64,000 bases of DNA from Rhodohalobacter mucosus. GTDB taxonomy: Bacteria; Bacteroidota; Rhodothermia; Balneolales; Balneolaceae. Where the stretch lies: assembly GCF_003150675.1 (NCBI RefSeq), contig NZ_QGGB01000006.1, positions 353,941-417,940 of the forward strand, given 5' to 3'. The notes beneath the pieces are model-generated. The model did not search any database. It was not told where the DNA came from and saw only the letters and a program-made list of their open reading frames with translations. This document shows positions 47,463 through 55,897 of this stretch, piece by piece; position 1 is the stretch's first letter, and every line of letters starts with the position of its first letter. Made by a program: the position numbers and the translations under genes.

Positions 47463-47948
47463 ATGCATGCTATGTTTATTCAGCAAGAAGCCGAACACTT
47501 CTATAATTCTTACTTAATTCTTAAAGAAAACAGAGAGTCTTTAATTCAGCAAAAATCCATCTCTACTAACAAAGTGGAAAAAATATCAAATTTTGGCCAT
47601 TACCCTACAATGGGCGTCGAAATCGTTTGCTTATCCTTTTCAGTGGAACTTTATATAAAGTCTTTACACTATGTGGTTTCTCAGGATGTACCTAGAGGTC
47701 ACAATATCCTCTCTCTTTTCAGAAAGCTGCCAAACCATATTCAGGAAGAGCTGTTCTGTAATCCGTCAGTTGAAAAATACGGCTGGGATTTTGATGAATT
47801 CGAAGAAATGATATATACAATCAGTGATAGTTTCGAGAAATGGCGCTACTCGTATGAATCAACAAGCCTAAAATATAATTCCTACTTTGCTTTAGTATTT
47901 GTGGAAGCAATAAGGAATACAATTAAATCAGTACGCCATCGTAGATGA
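47463..47948 (+). CDS. HEPN-like protein, 161 aa
   Basis: A mostly helical, soluble protein. The phrases LSFSVELYIKSLHYVV, then RGHNILSLFRKLP, then FEKWRYSYES match the pattern of HEPN-domain proteins (a helix with VELYLKAL, a GH[DN]xxxLF turn and a final WRYxYE helix). HEPN proteins are frequent toxins, RNases and defence components, but I do not see the clear Rx4-6H RNase motif, so activity is open. A second in-frame ATG at 47472 is equally possible. The gene starts 20 bp after attC-like site 2 and is the last of the three cassettes; no matching attC was found after it. Confidence 0.7.
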   Translation: MHAMFIQQEAEHFYNSYLILKENRESLIQQKSISTNKVEKISNFGHYPTMGVEIVCLSFSVELYIKSLHYVVSQDVPRGHNILSLFRKLPNHIQEELFCNPSVEKYGWDFDEFEEMIYTISDSFEKWRYSYESTSLKYNSYFALVFVEAIRNTIKSVRHRR

Positions 47949-48166
47949 AATGCACGACTTAAATTAACAATACATATTGTGAAAAGAACGGGGAGTTGAT
48001 TGGGATTCTACAGATTATCGATCCCCTGAATGAGGAGACACACAACAGGGGAGAATTGCGGCCGAACAAGTTGGCTCGAATGCAGTTCGAGTCTTTAATT
48101 TTAACTCCATAACTCGCCGCTTATACAGTGGGCCATTAGTTACTTATAAAATCAGAAACCCTATAC

Positions 48167-49300
48167 ATGAATACCCTCTTCAGAAAGAGTACGATCATAC
48201 TGATTGCCCTTTTTATCTTTGTACAATGCAGTCCCAATGACCGGAATGAGTCAACCCGGAGTTTTGAAGAGTTACCGGTACTTGACTACCAAACAACCCA
48301 TCTCATCGGAGAAAGTGAACAATACATTCCGGGAATGCTCAATAAAATCTTCCGGCTTGCGGATGGCTCCTGGGTTGTTTCTGATTACGGATCGACAACC
48401 ATCGAGCACTTTACACCAGGCGGTGAACATCAATCCACGGTGGCCATTGAGGGGGAAGGACCCGGAGAGGTCAGGCCCTTTTTCTTCTTTCATCAATTGT
48501 CTGATTCCCTTGTGGCAGCCAGGCAGCAGATGTCAAACAGGCTCGATTTCTATAAGCTGAATGATCAGGGTGAGCTCAGACACTCCCGTACCCAAAGCCC
48601 GGAACAGGGATCGTTTATCTGGTCCGATCTGCTTCCTAAACCACCGGATGAAATCCTTGCAATAGAACAAAAAGACTGGTTTGCGGATGATTTGAACTAT
48701 GATGCAGAAAACGAATACTATCAGACCTCTGTGATGACGCTGGATTTTGACCTGAACGTCATCGAAGATTCTGTAACCACGCTAACATTACCAAACCCAA
48801 GAATTTTCCGGTCAGAACAAGGCGGAGTTTCTGTTTTCTCCGTTCCATTTCGAAGCCGGGATCGAATCCTGCCGTTATATGACGGATCCTATTGGGTAGC
48901 ACGCGAGTTGGAGCAGCGATTTGAACATTACGACCCATCGCACCAATTAACCGGCTCCTTTGAACTTAATGTAGAACCAAGACCCGTTGAAAGAGCAGAT
49001 AAAGAATTCCATCTCGGCAGAATACAGGGTGAGAGGTGGAGTGATATAGAGTCAAGAATTCCTGCAGACAAGCCTCTATTTTTTGATGCCTGAGCAGATG
49101 CTGACCATATTCTGCTTCAGACTGGTGAATCAGAAGAGGGCAGGGAATATGTCATCGTTGAACATTCCGGCAACCTTCTGGGCCGCTTCATGCTGCCGAA
49201 TTCAAAACGGGTGCAATTTATAGATTCCGGTGATCTGGTTGTACTAAACGCTGATCCGGAAAAAGGACATGCAGTTGAACTGATCTCATTGAATATTTAG
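48167..49300 (+). pseudogene. 6-bladed beta-propeller lipoprotein gene with an in-frame TGA
   Basis: The reading frame starts with a lipoprotein signal (FVQC, Cys21) and propeller-like repeats (SWVVSDYGSTTIEHFTPGG, GEGPGEV), then meets TGA at 49091-49093 after PLFFDA. The same frame continues without further stops for 68 residues (ADADHILLQTGESEEG, then YVIVEHSGNLLGRFM, ending in ELISLNI) to TAG at 49298-49300. The full length of about 377 aa matches the intact relative at 53274 (393 aa) and its GxGPGE motif. One base change (TGG or CGA to TGA) explains it. TGA is an ordinary stop elsewhere in this window (for example 7334-7336), so a nonsense mutation or sequence error is more likely than recoding. 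Confidence 0.8.
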
Positions 49301-49450
49301 CCATAAAGCAAACCGGAATGTGCAGTTAACGAAGCATATCAACCGGATTCGTTTGTGTTTCGTTACTTACATCTATGTATTTTGAAGTACGTGAGATTTG
49401 ACAAGTAGTTTAACCGCAGGTTTTTGGCTGCAAGAATAAATCATTCCATA

Positions 49451-49867
49451 ATGATAAGATTTATCAAACCTTCCGCATATTTTACGTTCGCAGCGATCGC
49501 CGGCTTTGTCTTATTCTCTGCCTCCTGTTCAAACTCTTTCGATGCTTTGAAGGACCTAGATGAGAACTGCACCAACGTTGAAAACCCGCAGGGAGTTGAA
49601 GTTCTCTGTATCGGGACTGAAAATTCTGAACTCTCTATCGAAAACATTTCCGGTCAGACTGTCTATTATCTCGTAATCGAACAACGGACCTTAGCTCTGA
49701 TTGATATAGACCCCGATTACACCACATGGCTATCCATGGAAATGGATGAAACAGTGACCATTCCCTACACCGACATCATCGGATATGATGAGACGGCAAC
49801 GGAAGCCTGGATCACATGGGTGCTTGAAGAGGACGAAACCGGTGGTTCAATTACGATTGAATTATGA
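49451..49867 (+). CDS. Small acidic lipoprotein, 138 aa
   Basis: An ATG at 49451 begins a signal peptide with lipobox (SASC), followed by an acidic beta-rich domain (LSIENISGQTVYYLVIEQR, YTTWLSMEMDETVTIP). I do not recognise the family; it looks like a small immunoglobulin-like or secreted beta-sandwich. A TTG at 49424 would add nine residues before the true signal. It stands between the broken propeller gene and a repeat-rich gap. Confidence 0.75.
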   Translation: MIRFIKPSAYFTFAAIAGFVLFSASCSNSFDALKDLDENCTNVENPQGVEVLCIGTENSELSIENISGQTVYYLVIEQRTLALIDIDPDYTTWLSMEMDETVTIPYTDIIGYDETATEAWITWVLEEDETGGSITIEL

Positions 49868-49916
49868 GTTGCAGATAACACGAAGCCACAGGATGAAATG
49901 GATTAGGGACAAGAAT

Positions 49917-50048
49917 TCCCCTCCTTCTCAAGGAGGGGATAAAGGGGTGGTTGAATCAGATGTTTGTGCAGTTGAGTGGGTTGAACTGTGTGCAATTATG
50001 TGTAACCACCCCCGGCCCCATCCGCCAGCCGGCGGAAGGGGAGTATCC
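49917..50048. repeat. Inverted pair of CCCCTCC/GGAGGGG elements
   Basis: TCCCCTCCTTCTCAAGGAGG followed by GGATAAAGGGGTGGTT (49917-49952) faces AACCACCCCCGGCCCC with a variant core and GGGGAGTATCC (50003-50048). Similar pairs lie at 58344-58470, and a single copy at 60239-60276. It is a dispersed palindromic element of unknown role. Confidence 0.7.
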
Positions 50049-50090
50049 TTTCAAATTCATAAAATTCAATTAGAAACCACATCAAATCTC

Positions 50091-50264
50091 ATGATCACCC
50101 TTCGCCCGGCCACGATTGACGACCTGGAGCTGCTCCGGTACTGGGACACGCAGCCGCACGTGATCGCCTGCGACCCAAATGGAGAGTGGGATTGGGAGGA
50201 CGATCTGAAACAGCAGTCGGATTACGTGGAGCGACTTAGGGGAGTTTTGAGTGTTGAGTTTTAA
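50091..50264 (+). pseudogene. N-terminal fragment of a GNAT acetyltransferase
   Basis: The frame reads MITLRPATIDDLELLRYWD, then PHVIACDPNGEWDWEDDL, typical of the start of the aminoglycoside 6'-type GNAT family, and stops being similar after VERLRG. The next bases are a low-complexity tract (GTTTTGAGTGTTGAG) that supplies the stop codon. About 50 of an expected 165-170 residues remain. The missing C-terminal half appears at 54520-54774, on the same strand, 4.3 kb away. Confidence 0.75.
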
Positions 50265-50494
50265 GTTTTGAGTGAATTTCATATCGAACGATGAAGGTGT
50301 AATATGGGATCTGACTCACAAATCTCATTACGTCTTTTTTCAAACTCATAGTTTACGATTCAATACATTGCATCACCCCGTTAACGTGGGGCTATAACAC
50401 GTATATTTGAGAGCCATGCCGCGGCCGGTTCATGATCAAAACAGACGGTCAACTTGAGCCGCCACGCTGTTCTCCTTCAGTCAGAGCTAACCAT

Positions 50495-51832
50495 ATGCTT
50501 CTTCCAATTAAACTATCAGGGATACGCGATTTCTTAAAGAGACCAGAACATACCGCATTCGCGGGTTTTCTGATCATTCTTTTATGGTTCTGTGCTGCCG
50601 TCAGTCCGGTTGCAGCACAGGATATTGAGTTGGAAACGCCTGCCCGGATCGCCCTTTTCCTTGACTGCGAGCGCTGCAATGAAACCTTTATACGGCAGGA
50701 GATGCCATATCTGGATCACGTTCGTGACCGTGAAGTCGCCGATGTACACGTCCTCGTTACCCGGGAGCGCACAGGGTCGGGAGGCGAGGCATGGTCCCTT
50801 GACATAATCGGCCTGGGGGTCTTTGAAGGGCTGGATTTCACGAATGTCTTCAACCTGCCTGCCAACACTACGGAGGACGAAGAACGGAACATTTTCCTTC
50901 GCAACCTTGAAGCCGCGCTCGTGCCGTACCTGATGCAGACTCCCCTTCGGGAGCGGCTGCGTGTAGACATCGCCCCGTCCGAATTGGAAGACGTCGGGCA
51001 GACACAGTTAACGGAAGATCCCTGGAACTACTGGACGATCCAGATCTATGCCGACGGAAGCGCCGACTTTGAGTCCCAGCAGCGCTCCTTCGACACCCGG
51101 TACGGGGTGTTCGTCGGCCGAGTGACAGAGGAGTGGAAGCTTCAGTTCCGTCCCTTCTTTAACTACAACTACGACCGGTTCGAACGAGATGAAGGTGCAA
51201 TTACGAGCTCGGCACACCGCAACGGGTTTACCAGCTATGCCGTGAAGAGCATCTCGCCGCACTGGTCGGTCGGTGCCTACGGAGACGTTCTTACCTCAAC
51301 GTTCTCGAATGTAGACTGGCGCTATCGATTCATGGGCGCAGTGGAATGGAGCCTCTACCCGTACCGCGAGGCGAACCGGCGGCAGCTGACGGTAGCGTAC
51401 CGTCTGGGTGGTTCGCACATTGCCTACCAGGACACGACGATCTATAACGAAATTGAACAAACACTTCCCCAGCATCTATTGAATGCAGGGTACCAGGTGG
51501 TCCAGCCGTGGGGAGAGATTGAAGTAGGTGCCAACGCCTCGCAATACCTGCACAATCCGTCGCGCTACAGTCTTCAGTTTGATGCGGAGTTCGAAATTCG
51601 CGTTACGAGAGGGCTCTCCATCGAGGTTGGTGGTTTTCTCGAGCTTATCCATGATCAGATCAACCTCCCGAAGGGCGACGCGGACCTTGAAGAGGTGCTC
51701 CTGCGGCGAAGGCAGCTTGAAACCAACTATGAGGCGGGCATTCGTTTCGGGTTCCGCTACCGTTTCGGCTCACTTCTCAACAATGTCGTTAACCCGCGCT
51801 TCGATGGAGTCGGCAATCGCGACCGGTTCTGA
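50495..51832 (+). CDS. Outer-membrane beta-barrel protein, 445 aa
   Basis: From the ATG at 50495 a short basic region leads to a hydrophobic signal (AGFLIILLWFCAAVSPVAAQ) with cleavage near VAAQD. The following 130 residues form a soluble domain with a CERCNET motif (two cysteines, possibly a metal or disulfide pair), and the rest alternates strands of a barrel (WTIQIYADGSADFESQQ, GVFVGRVTEEWKLQFRPFF, FEIRVTRGLSIEVGGFLEL), ending with FGFRYRFGSLLNNVVNPRF. An earlier ATG at 50432 would give 466 aa but an unusually long N-region. The function is unknown; it resembles uncharacterised Bacteroidota outer-membrane proteins with a periplasmic head. Confidence 0.8.
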   Translation: MLLPIKLSGIRDFLKRPEHTAFAGFLIILLWFCAAVSPVAAQDIELETPARIALFLDCERCNETFIRQEMPYLDHVRDREVADVHVLVTRERTGSGGEAWSLDIIGLGVFEGLDFTNVFNLPANTTEDEERNIFLRNLEAALVPYLMQTPLRERLRVDIAPSELEDVGQTQLTEDPWNYWTIQIYADGSADFESQQRSFDTRYGVFVGRVTEEWKLQFRPFFNYNYDRFERDEGAITSSAHRNGFTSYAVKSISPHWSVGAYGDVLTSTFSNVDWRYRFMGAVEWSLYPYREANRRQLTVAYRLGGSHIAYQDTTIYNEIEQTLPQHLLNAGYQVVQPWGEIEVGANASQYLHNPSRYSLQFDAEFEIRVTRGLSIEVGGFLELIHDQINLPKGDADLEEVLLRRRQLETNYEAGIRFGFRYRFGSLLNNVVNPRFDGVGNRDRF

Positions 51833-52027
51833 TCCGGGGACCGGTTTTGTCGTTGTGATGATAGAGCAGCGGATCAGTTGCTCATACCGGGAAATCTGTC
51901 AACGCGCCGTGGGTCTGCCATCATTGAATGATGATTCCGGCCCACTGAACAGCAGCCATTCCATCCTTTATTCTTAGCCCGTCTTTCGCCATTTTACTGG
52001 TATCAATGAACGTAAAAACAGGGTGCC

Positions 52028-53014
52028 ATGAACTACAGAACACTGGGAAAAACGGGATATAAGGTATCGGAGATCGGTTTGGGAACCTGGCAGGTAGGGG
52101 GGAAATGGGGAAGCGGCTTCGATGATCAGAATGCGGAGAAGATCCTGAATGAAGCAATCGATGAGGGGATCAATTTTATCGATACGGCAGACGTGTACGA
52201 GAACGGCAGGAGCGAGCACGCTGTGGGGAAAGTGATTCGTTCCCGAAGTGAGAAGGTCTATATCGCCACCAAATGCGGACGGTTTATTGATCCGCACGTC
52301 AATGAGGGCTACCGGCCGGATGTGCTGCGCGGTTTTGTGGAGCAGAGTCTAAAGAACACAGGGCTGGACCGGCTGGACCTGGTACAGCTTCACTGTCCGC
52401 CGCCTGAGGTCTACTACCGTCCGGAGATCTTTGCGGAGTTTGAGAAGATGAAAGAAGAGGGAAAGATCGGTCACCTGGGTGTAAGCGTGCAGAAGGTGGA
52501 AGAAGCCCTGAAGGCGATCGAATATTCCAATGTGGGCGCTGTACAGATTATTTTCAATATGTTCAGGCATCGTCCGTCCGAACTCTTTTTCAGGGAAGCC
52601 AAACGAAGAAATGTGGGTATCATCGCACGTGTGCCGCTGGCAAGCGGTCTTCTGACCGGAAAGTTTGATAAACATACAGAATTTGAGAGCGGTGATCATC
52701 GCCACTTTAACCGGGAGGGAGAAGTTTTTGACCGGGGAGAGACCTTTTCGGGGATCGATTACGAAACCGGCCTTGAGGCCGTAGACAGGCTTCGATCCAT
52801 TTTTTCTGATGAACTAAACCTGGTACATATTGCTCTCAAATGGATCCTCATGTTTGATGAGGTGAGTACGGTGATACCCGGTGTGTCCAAAATTGAACAG
52901 CTGTATTCCAACCTGAAAACGCTGGGCATGCGGGACCTGACCGATAAGGAGATGGAAGCTGTAAAAGCGGTATATGATGAATTGATTCGTCCGCAGGTTC
53001 ATCACAGGTGGTAA
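52028..53014 (+). CDS. Aldo/keto reductase
   Basis: The 328-aa protein has the full AKR tetrad: Asp52 and Tyr57 in IDTADVYENGRSE, Lys82 in IATKCGR, and His122 in LVQLHCPP. The N-terminus MNYRTLGKTGYKVSEIGLG and the late phrase VSTVIPGVSKIEQL are typical. It reduces carbonyl compounds using NADPH; the substrate is unknown. The TIM barrel appears intact. The gene stands alone between the barrel gene and a broken methyltransferase-like copy. Confidence 0.95.
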   Translation: MNYRTLGKTGYKVSEIGLGTWQVGGKWGSGFDDQNAEKILNEAIDEGINFIDTADVYENGRSEHAVGKVIRSRSEKVYIATKCGRFIDPHVNEGYRPDVLRGFVEQSLKNTGLDRLDLVQLHCPPPEVYYRPEIFAEFEKMKEEGKIGHLGVSVQKVEEALKAIEYSNVGAVQIIFNMFRHRPSELFFREAKRRNVGIIARVPLASGLLTGKFDKHTEFESGDHRHFNREGEVFDRGETFSGIDYETGLEAVDRLRSIFSDELNLVHIALKWILMFDEVSTVIPGVSKIEQLYSNLKTLGMRDLTDKEMEAVKAVYDELIRPQVHHRW

Positions 53015-53103
53015 AAGGAGTGAATGCGGAATAGAAAATATCCTCAAAGAGTGGTATTGTATATTCCTGCATCAGTAAAACATCCGTTTACCAGCCGCTA
53101 TCT

Positions 53104-53241
53104 ATGAAATTACTGGAACTCAAAATCCCGCCCGCCATCGTCTTCGGCCTCATCGCCTGGTTGATGTGGTGGATTGCAAGCATGGATAGTGGTTGTACCT
53201 CTCCAGAGAAATTTCAATTTGATCGTAAGAAAACGCTCTGA
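53104..53241 (+). pseudogene. Truncated copy of the isoprenylcysteine methyltransferase-like gene
   Basis: The frame MKLLELKIPPAIVFGLI, then MWWIAS, is nearly identical to the first 30 residues of the complete gene at 55898 (MKSLELKIPPAIVFGLI, then MWWIAS). After MDSG it diverges into unrelated sequence and stops at 53239. Only about 30 of 153 residues remain. It ends at the left edge of the AT-rich insert carrying the propeller gene. Confidence 0.8.
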
Positions 53242-53273
53242 GCATCGCTTATTTTTTTAATCAATTTTTCGTA

Positions 53274-54455
53274 ATGAGAAATTTATTAATTATTGTCTGT
53301 AGTTTTTTAGTAGCCATCTCTTGTAAAAATGGCAATGAAACCATACACCCAACAGAAAATTTTAAACAGCATCTAAACAGCAGAGAGACCACCGTAAATT
53401 TTCTAAAACAAGCAGAAGCCGGGAGTGTTTATACTGACTCAATAACACATTCAATTTCGCTGGGAGAGCTTGCTGATCCTCAAAAAGAGGATTACATGTT
53501 AGACATTGAAAATGTTGCCGTTGATAATTTTGGCAGAATTTATGCTTCCAACCCATCACTGAGTAGTATCAAAGTGTTTAGTCGTAAGGGAGATTTTCTG
53601 CTAAGTTTGGGAAGAGGCGGCAGGGGGCCCGGTGAATTCACGAATCTCTCAAAGATTGCTATTGATTCTGAAACGAATCGTTTAGCTGCATTAGATAGAT
53701 ATGAAATTGAAATCTTTAAAATCAGTCCTGATACGATTGAATACGAGACAACAGTTTCTACGGAAATTTCTAATTCTACCGATATATGTTTTTCAAAAAA
53801 TTTTTTATTCACAAATGGTTTTAAAGTTACAGAAAGAGATTCGATAAATGCCGGCAACGTTTATAACTTATTATCTGTTTCAAGGCCAATTCATAAATTT
53901 TCAATTGAAAATTATGAATATTTGGATTCATTTGGTCAACGGTATGAAACAACTACAGGCTTTGCAATTTTTGAAGGACAACTTTCTAAAACTTTGATAA
54001 GCTGCAATGACTCGACAGTAGTAGGTATATTTGAAAACTTCCCGCTTATATCAGGTTATGATGTTGATACTAATGAGTTATTATGGGAGTCGAGTATCTT
54101 AAATTTGCCTATGGCTGAATTTGAAGAGAGCTTTAGATCTGAACCGATCATGGGTGTTTTACCGTCATATGGTGAGAAATATTTTTACCGAGATATAATT
54201 AATACTGACAATAACAATTCATTATTAATGGTAGGTAATCGTTACCCGAGTAATTTTTCGCCAGATGAAGAATTGGATTTTATGAATAATGATTTTTTCC
54301 TGCACCCAATCGTTATTGATAATATGAATGGTGAGTTAAAATTATTAGACAGAACAAGATCGTTGACCTACTTTAAAAATTCTGATGTCTATATATTTTC
54401 AAAGCCTATGGCTGATTTAAGTCACGGTCAACTACTACATGTTGTTTTCAATTAA
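53274..54455 (+). CDS. 6-bladed beta-propeller lipoprotein, 393 aa
   Basis: The signal peptide ends in a lipobox (AISC, Cys17). Propeller-type repeats follow: ENVAVDNFGRIYASNPSLSS, IKVFSRKGDFLLSLG and RGGRGPGEFTNLSKI; the GxGPGEF motif is characteristic of the 6-bladed beta-propeller family common in Bacteroidota. It is intact, unlike its relative at 48167. The gene is strongly AT-rich compared with the AKR and MazF genes around it, so it probably arrived by transfer. It lies between fragments of two other genes. The binding partner is unknown. Confidence 0.85.
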   Translation: MRNLLIIVCSFLVAISCKNGNETIHPTENFKQHLNSRETTVNFLKQAEAGSVYTDSITHSISLGELADPQKEDYMLDIENVAVDNFGRIYASNPSLSSIKVFSRKGDFLLSLGRGGRGPGEFTNLSKIAIDSETNRLAALDRYEIEIFKISPDTIEYETTVSTEISNSTDICFSKNFLFTNGFKVTERDSINAGNVYNLLSVSRPIHKFSIENYEYLDSFGQRYETTTGFAIFEGQLSKTLISCNDSTVVGIFENFPLISGYDVDTNELLWESSILNLPMAEFEESFRSEPIMGVLPSYGEKYFYRDIINTDNNNSLLMVGNRYPSNFSPDEELDFMNNDFFLHPIVIDNMNGELKLLDRTRSLTYFKNSDVYIFSKPMADLSHGQLLHVVFN

Positions 54456-54519
54456 TTTGACTGATAAGTAAAATAAGTTGCAATAATAATCCTTGCTTTT
54501 CTATTAATTATTTGTTGAT

Positions 54520-54774
54520 GTGCGGCCGAAGAAATCTGCCATCAATATCTTGATCGGCGAAGAACAGATTCTGAACAGGGGATACAGAATACCTATGATA
54601 CAGACGGCCATCAAGCACTATATTGCGTATCGGGTGTCAACCGGTATGCTCATCGATCCGCAGACCACAACCGCTGCTTATTGGTTTATTGAACGTCTCG
54701 GATTTGAGTTTATGGGGTTAAGGGTGTTTCCCGGCGACTGCTGTTTTGTGTATGAGCTCAGGAAAATGGTATAA
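54520..54774 (+). pseudogene. C-terminal fragment of a GNAT acetyltransferase
   Basis: The frame reads SAINILIGEEQILNRGY, then GMLIDPQTTTAAYWFIERLG, then FPGDCCFVYELRK. This is the C-terminal half of the same GNAT family: the acetyl-CoA loop (normally GKGYG, here NRGYR), the ILIDPxxxN strand and the ERLGFEF segment. The upstream half is absent here and lies at 50091-50264. The GTG at 54520 is unlikely to be a native start. About 35 residues expected between the halves are missing. Confidence 0.75.
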
Positions 54775-54849
54775 AGTGCTCCTCTATCTCGTTGGTTTGT
54801 AAGTACAATGTAATTATATTGTGGTATCTGTTCACAAACCATCGATGTT

Positions 54850-55107
54850 ATGAAAACAAAATTGATACGTATCGGAAATTCCCAGGGGGTGCGGATTCCA
54901 AAACCCCTGATCGAGGAAAGCGGCATTACCGATGAAATCGAGATGATCCTCAGGGACAATGAGATTGTACTCCGGTCTGCAGAAACGACGCGCAAAGACT
55001 GGGATGAGGCCTTCGAAAATATGGCTGAAGAGGATGATGACGGGTTACTGGATCAAAAAGAAATTGAGGGACCATCCGAATGGGATGAAACGGAGTGGAC
55101 ATGGTAG
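54850..55107 (+). CDS. mazE: MazE-like antitoxin (AbrB/SpoVT fold)
   Basis: The 85-aa protein starts with the swapped-hairpin AbrB motif (KTKLIRIGNSQGVRIPKPL, then IEMILRDNEIVLRS) and has an acidic C-terminus (AEEDDDGLLDQKEIEGPSEW), the usual MazE layout with a toxin-binding tail. It overlaps the toxin gene by 7 bp (ATGGTAG). MazE binds and silences MazF and represses the pair by DNA binding. It lies in the rearranged accessory zone, which suits a mobile stability module. Confidence 0.92.
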   Translation: MKTKLIRIGNSQGVRIPKPLIEESGITDEIEMILRDNEIVLRSAETTRKDWDEAFENMAEEDDDGLLDQKEIEGPSEWDETEWTW

Positions 55108-55436
55108 AAAGAAAGCCTGTTCAGCGATTTGACGTTTATTTGATTTCTCTGGACCCGACAAAAGGATCTGAAATCCGGAAAACCCATCCATGTTTGATTA
55201 TTTCTCCGGATGAAATGAACCGGCATATCCGGACGGTCATTGTCGCACCCATGACGACCACAATCAGAAATTATCCAACGCGGGTATCAACGACATTCCG
55301 GGGAAAAAAGGGCCAGATCGTACTGGATCAGGTTCGCACTATAGATAAGAGCCGTTTGATAAAGAATCTGGGCACCGTCAGCAAATCGGCCGGGGAGAAA
55401 GTGCTTGGCGTATTGCAGGAAATGTTCGCACCTTGA
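55101..55436 (+). CDS. mazF: MazF-like mRNA-cleaving toxin (PemK family)
   Basis: The 111-aa protein from the ATG at 55101 has the MazF core: QRFDVYLISLDPTKGSEIRK, then HPCLIISPDEMNRHI, then VIVAPMTTTIRNYPTRV and IVLDQVRTIDKSRLIK. Catalytic candidates are the Arg in EIRKTHP and the Thr in APMTT, both present, so it is probably active. A GTG at 55095 would add two residues; GGAG at 55092-55095 fits the ATG better. MazF cleaves mRNA at short motifs when MazE is degraded. Confidence 0.93.
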   Translation: MVERKPVQRFDVYLISLDPTKGSEIRKTHPCLIISPDEMNRHIRTVIVAPMTTTIRNYPTRVSTTFRGKKGQIVLDQVRTIDKSRLIKNLGTVSKSAGEKVLGVLQEMFAP

Positions 55437-55484
55437 ATTCGCTCACGGTATGGTAAGCTTTTATGACAAATTAAATACCTAACT

Positions 55485-55799
55485 ATGTCAGATTTAGATC
55501 GCAAACTGCAAAAAAAGCTGAAAACCGAAGAAGAGAAGGCATGGCTAAAGGAGAAGCGGGGAAAGAATAAAAATAAATATGTGATCGCTGCCATCCTGTT
55601 TTTAGGTACGCTGGTTCCTCTATATCTTTTATGGTTCCTGACAGGCATTCTATTCAATTTCTATTCAGGAGTCGCCGGGCTGCAAAGTATAGATATAGCC
55701 TGGATTTCACCCCTGATTCACGGCGCCATCTGGGCAGCGGCTGTGATCAGCGTATTCAAAAAAAGATCGGTTCTCGATACCATTGTTCAGCGGATTTGA
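55485..55799 (+). CDS. Small two-helix membrane protein, 104 aa
   Basis: A charged, helical N-terminus (SDLDRKLQKKLKTEEEKAWL) precedes two hydrophobic segments at about 32-56 and 70-91, with a short cytosolic end (KKRSVLDTIVQRI). I recognise no family. It lies 48 bp after mazF, but nothing links it functionally. Confidence 0.7.
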   Translation: MSDLDRKLQKKLKTEEEKAWLKEKRGKNKNKYVIAAILFLGTLVPLYLLWFLTGILFNFYSGVAGLQSIDIAWISPLIHGAIWAAAVISVFKKRSVLDTIVQRI

Positions 55800-55897
55800 A
55801 AGATCATGGCTATTCATCTGATTTGAAAATGATTTACATTCAAGCAATCCGGTAACCCGGCTAATTAAACCGGAGGCCGGCTAACCTGTAACCACCC

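Noticed and set aside
49091..49093. Selenocysteine or recoded TGA
   Set aside because: TGA is a normal stop elsewhere in the window, the surrounding residues have no redox motif, and no selenocysteine insertion structure was seen.
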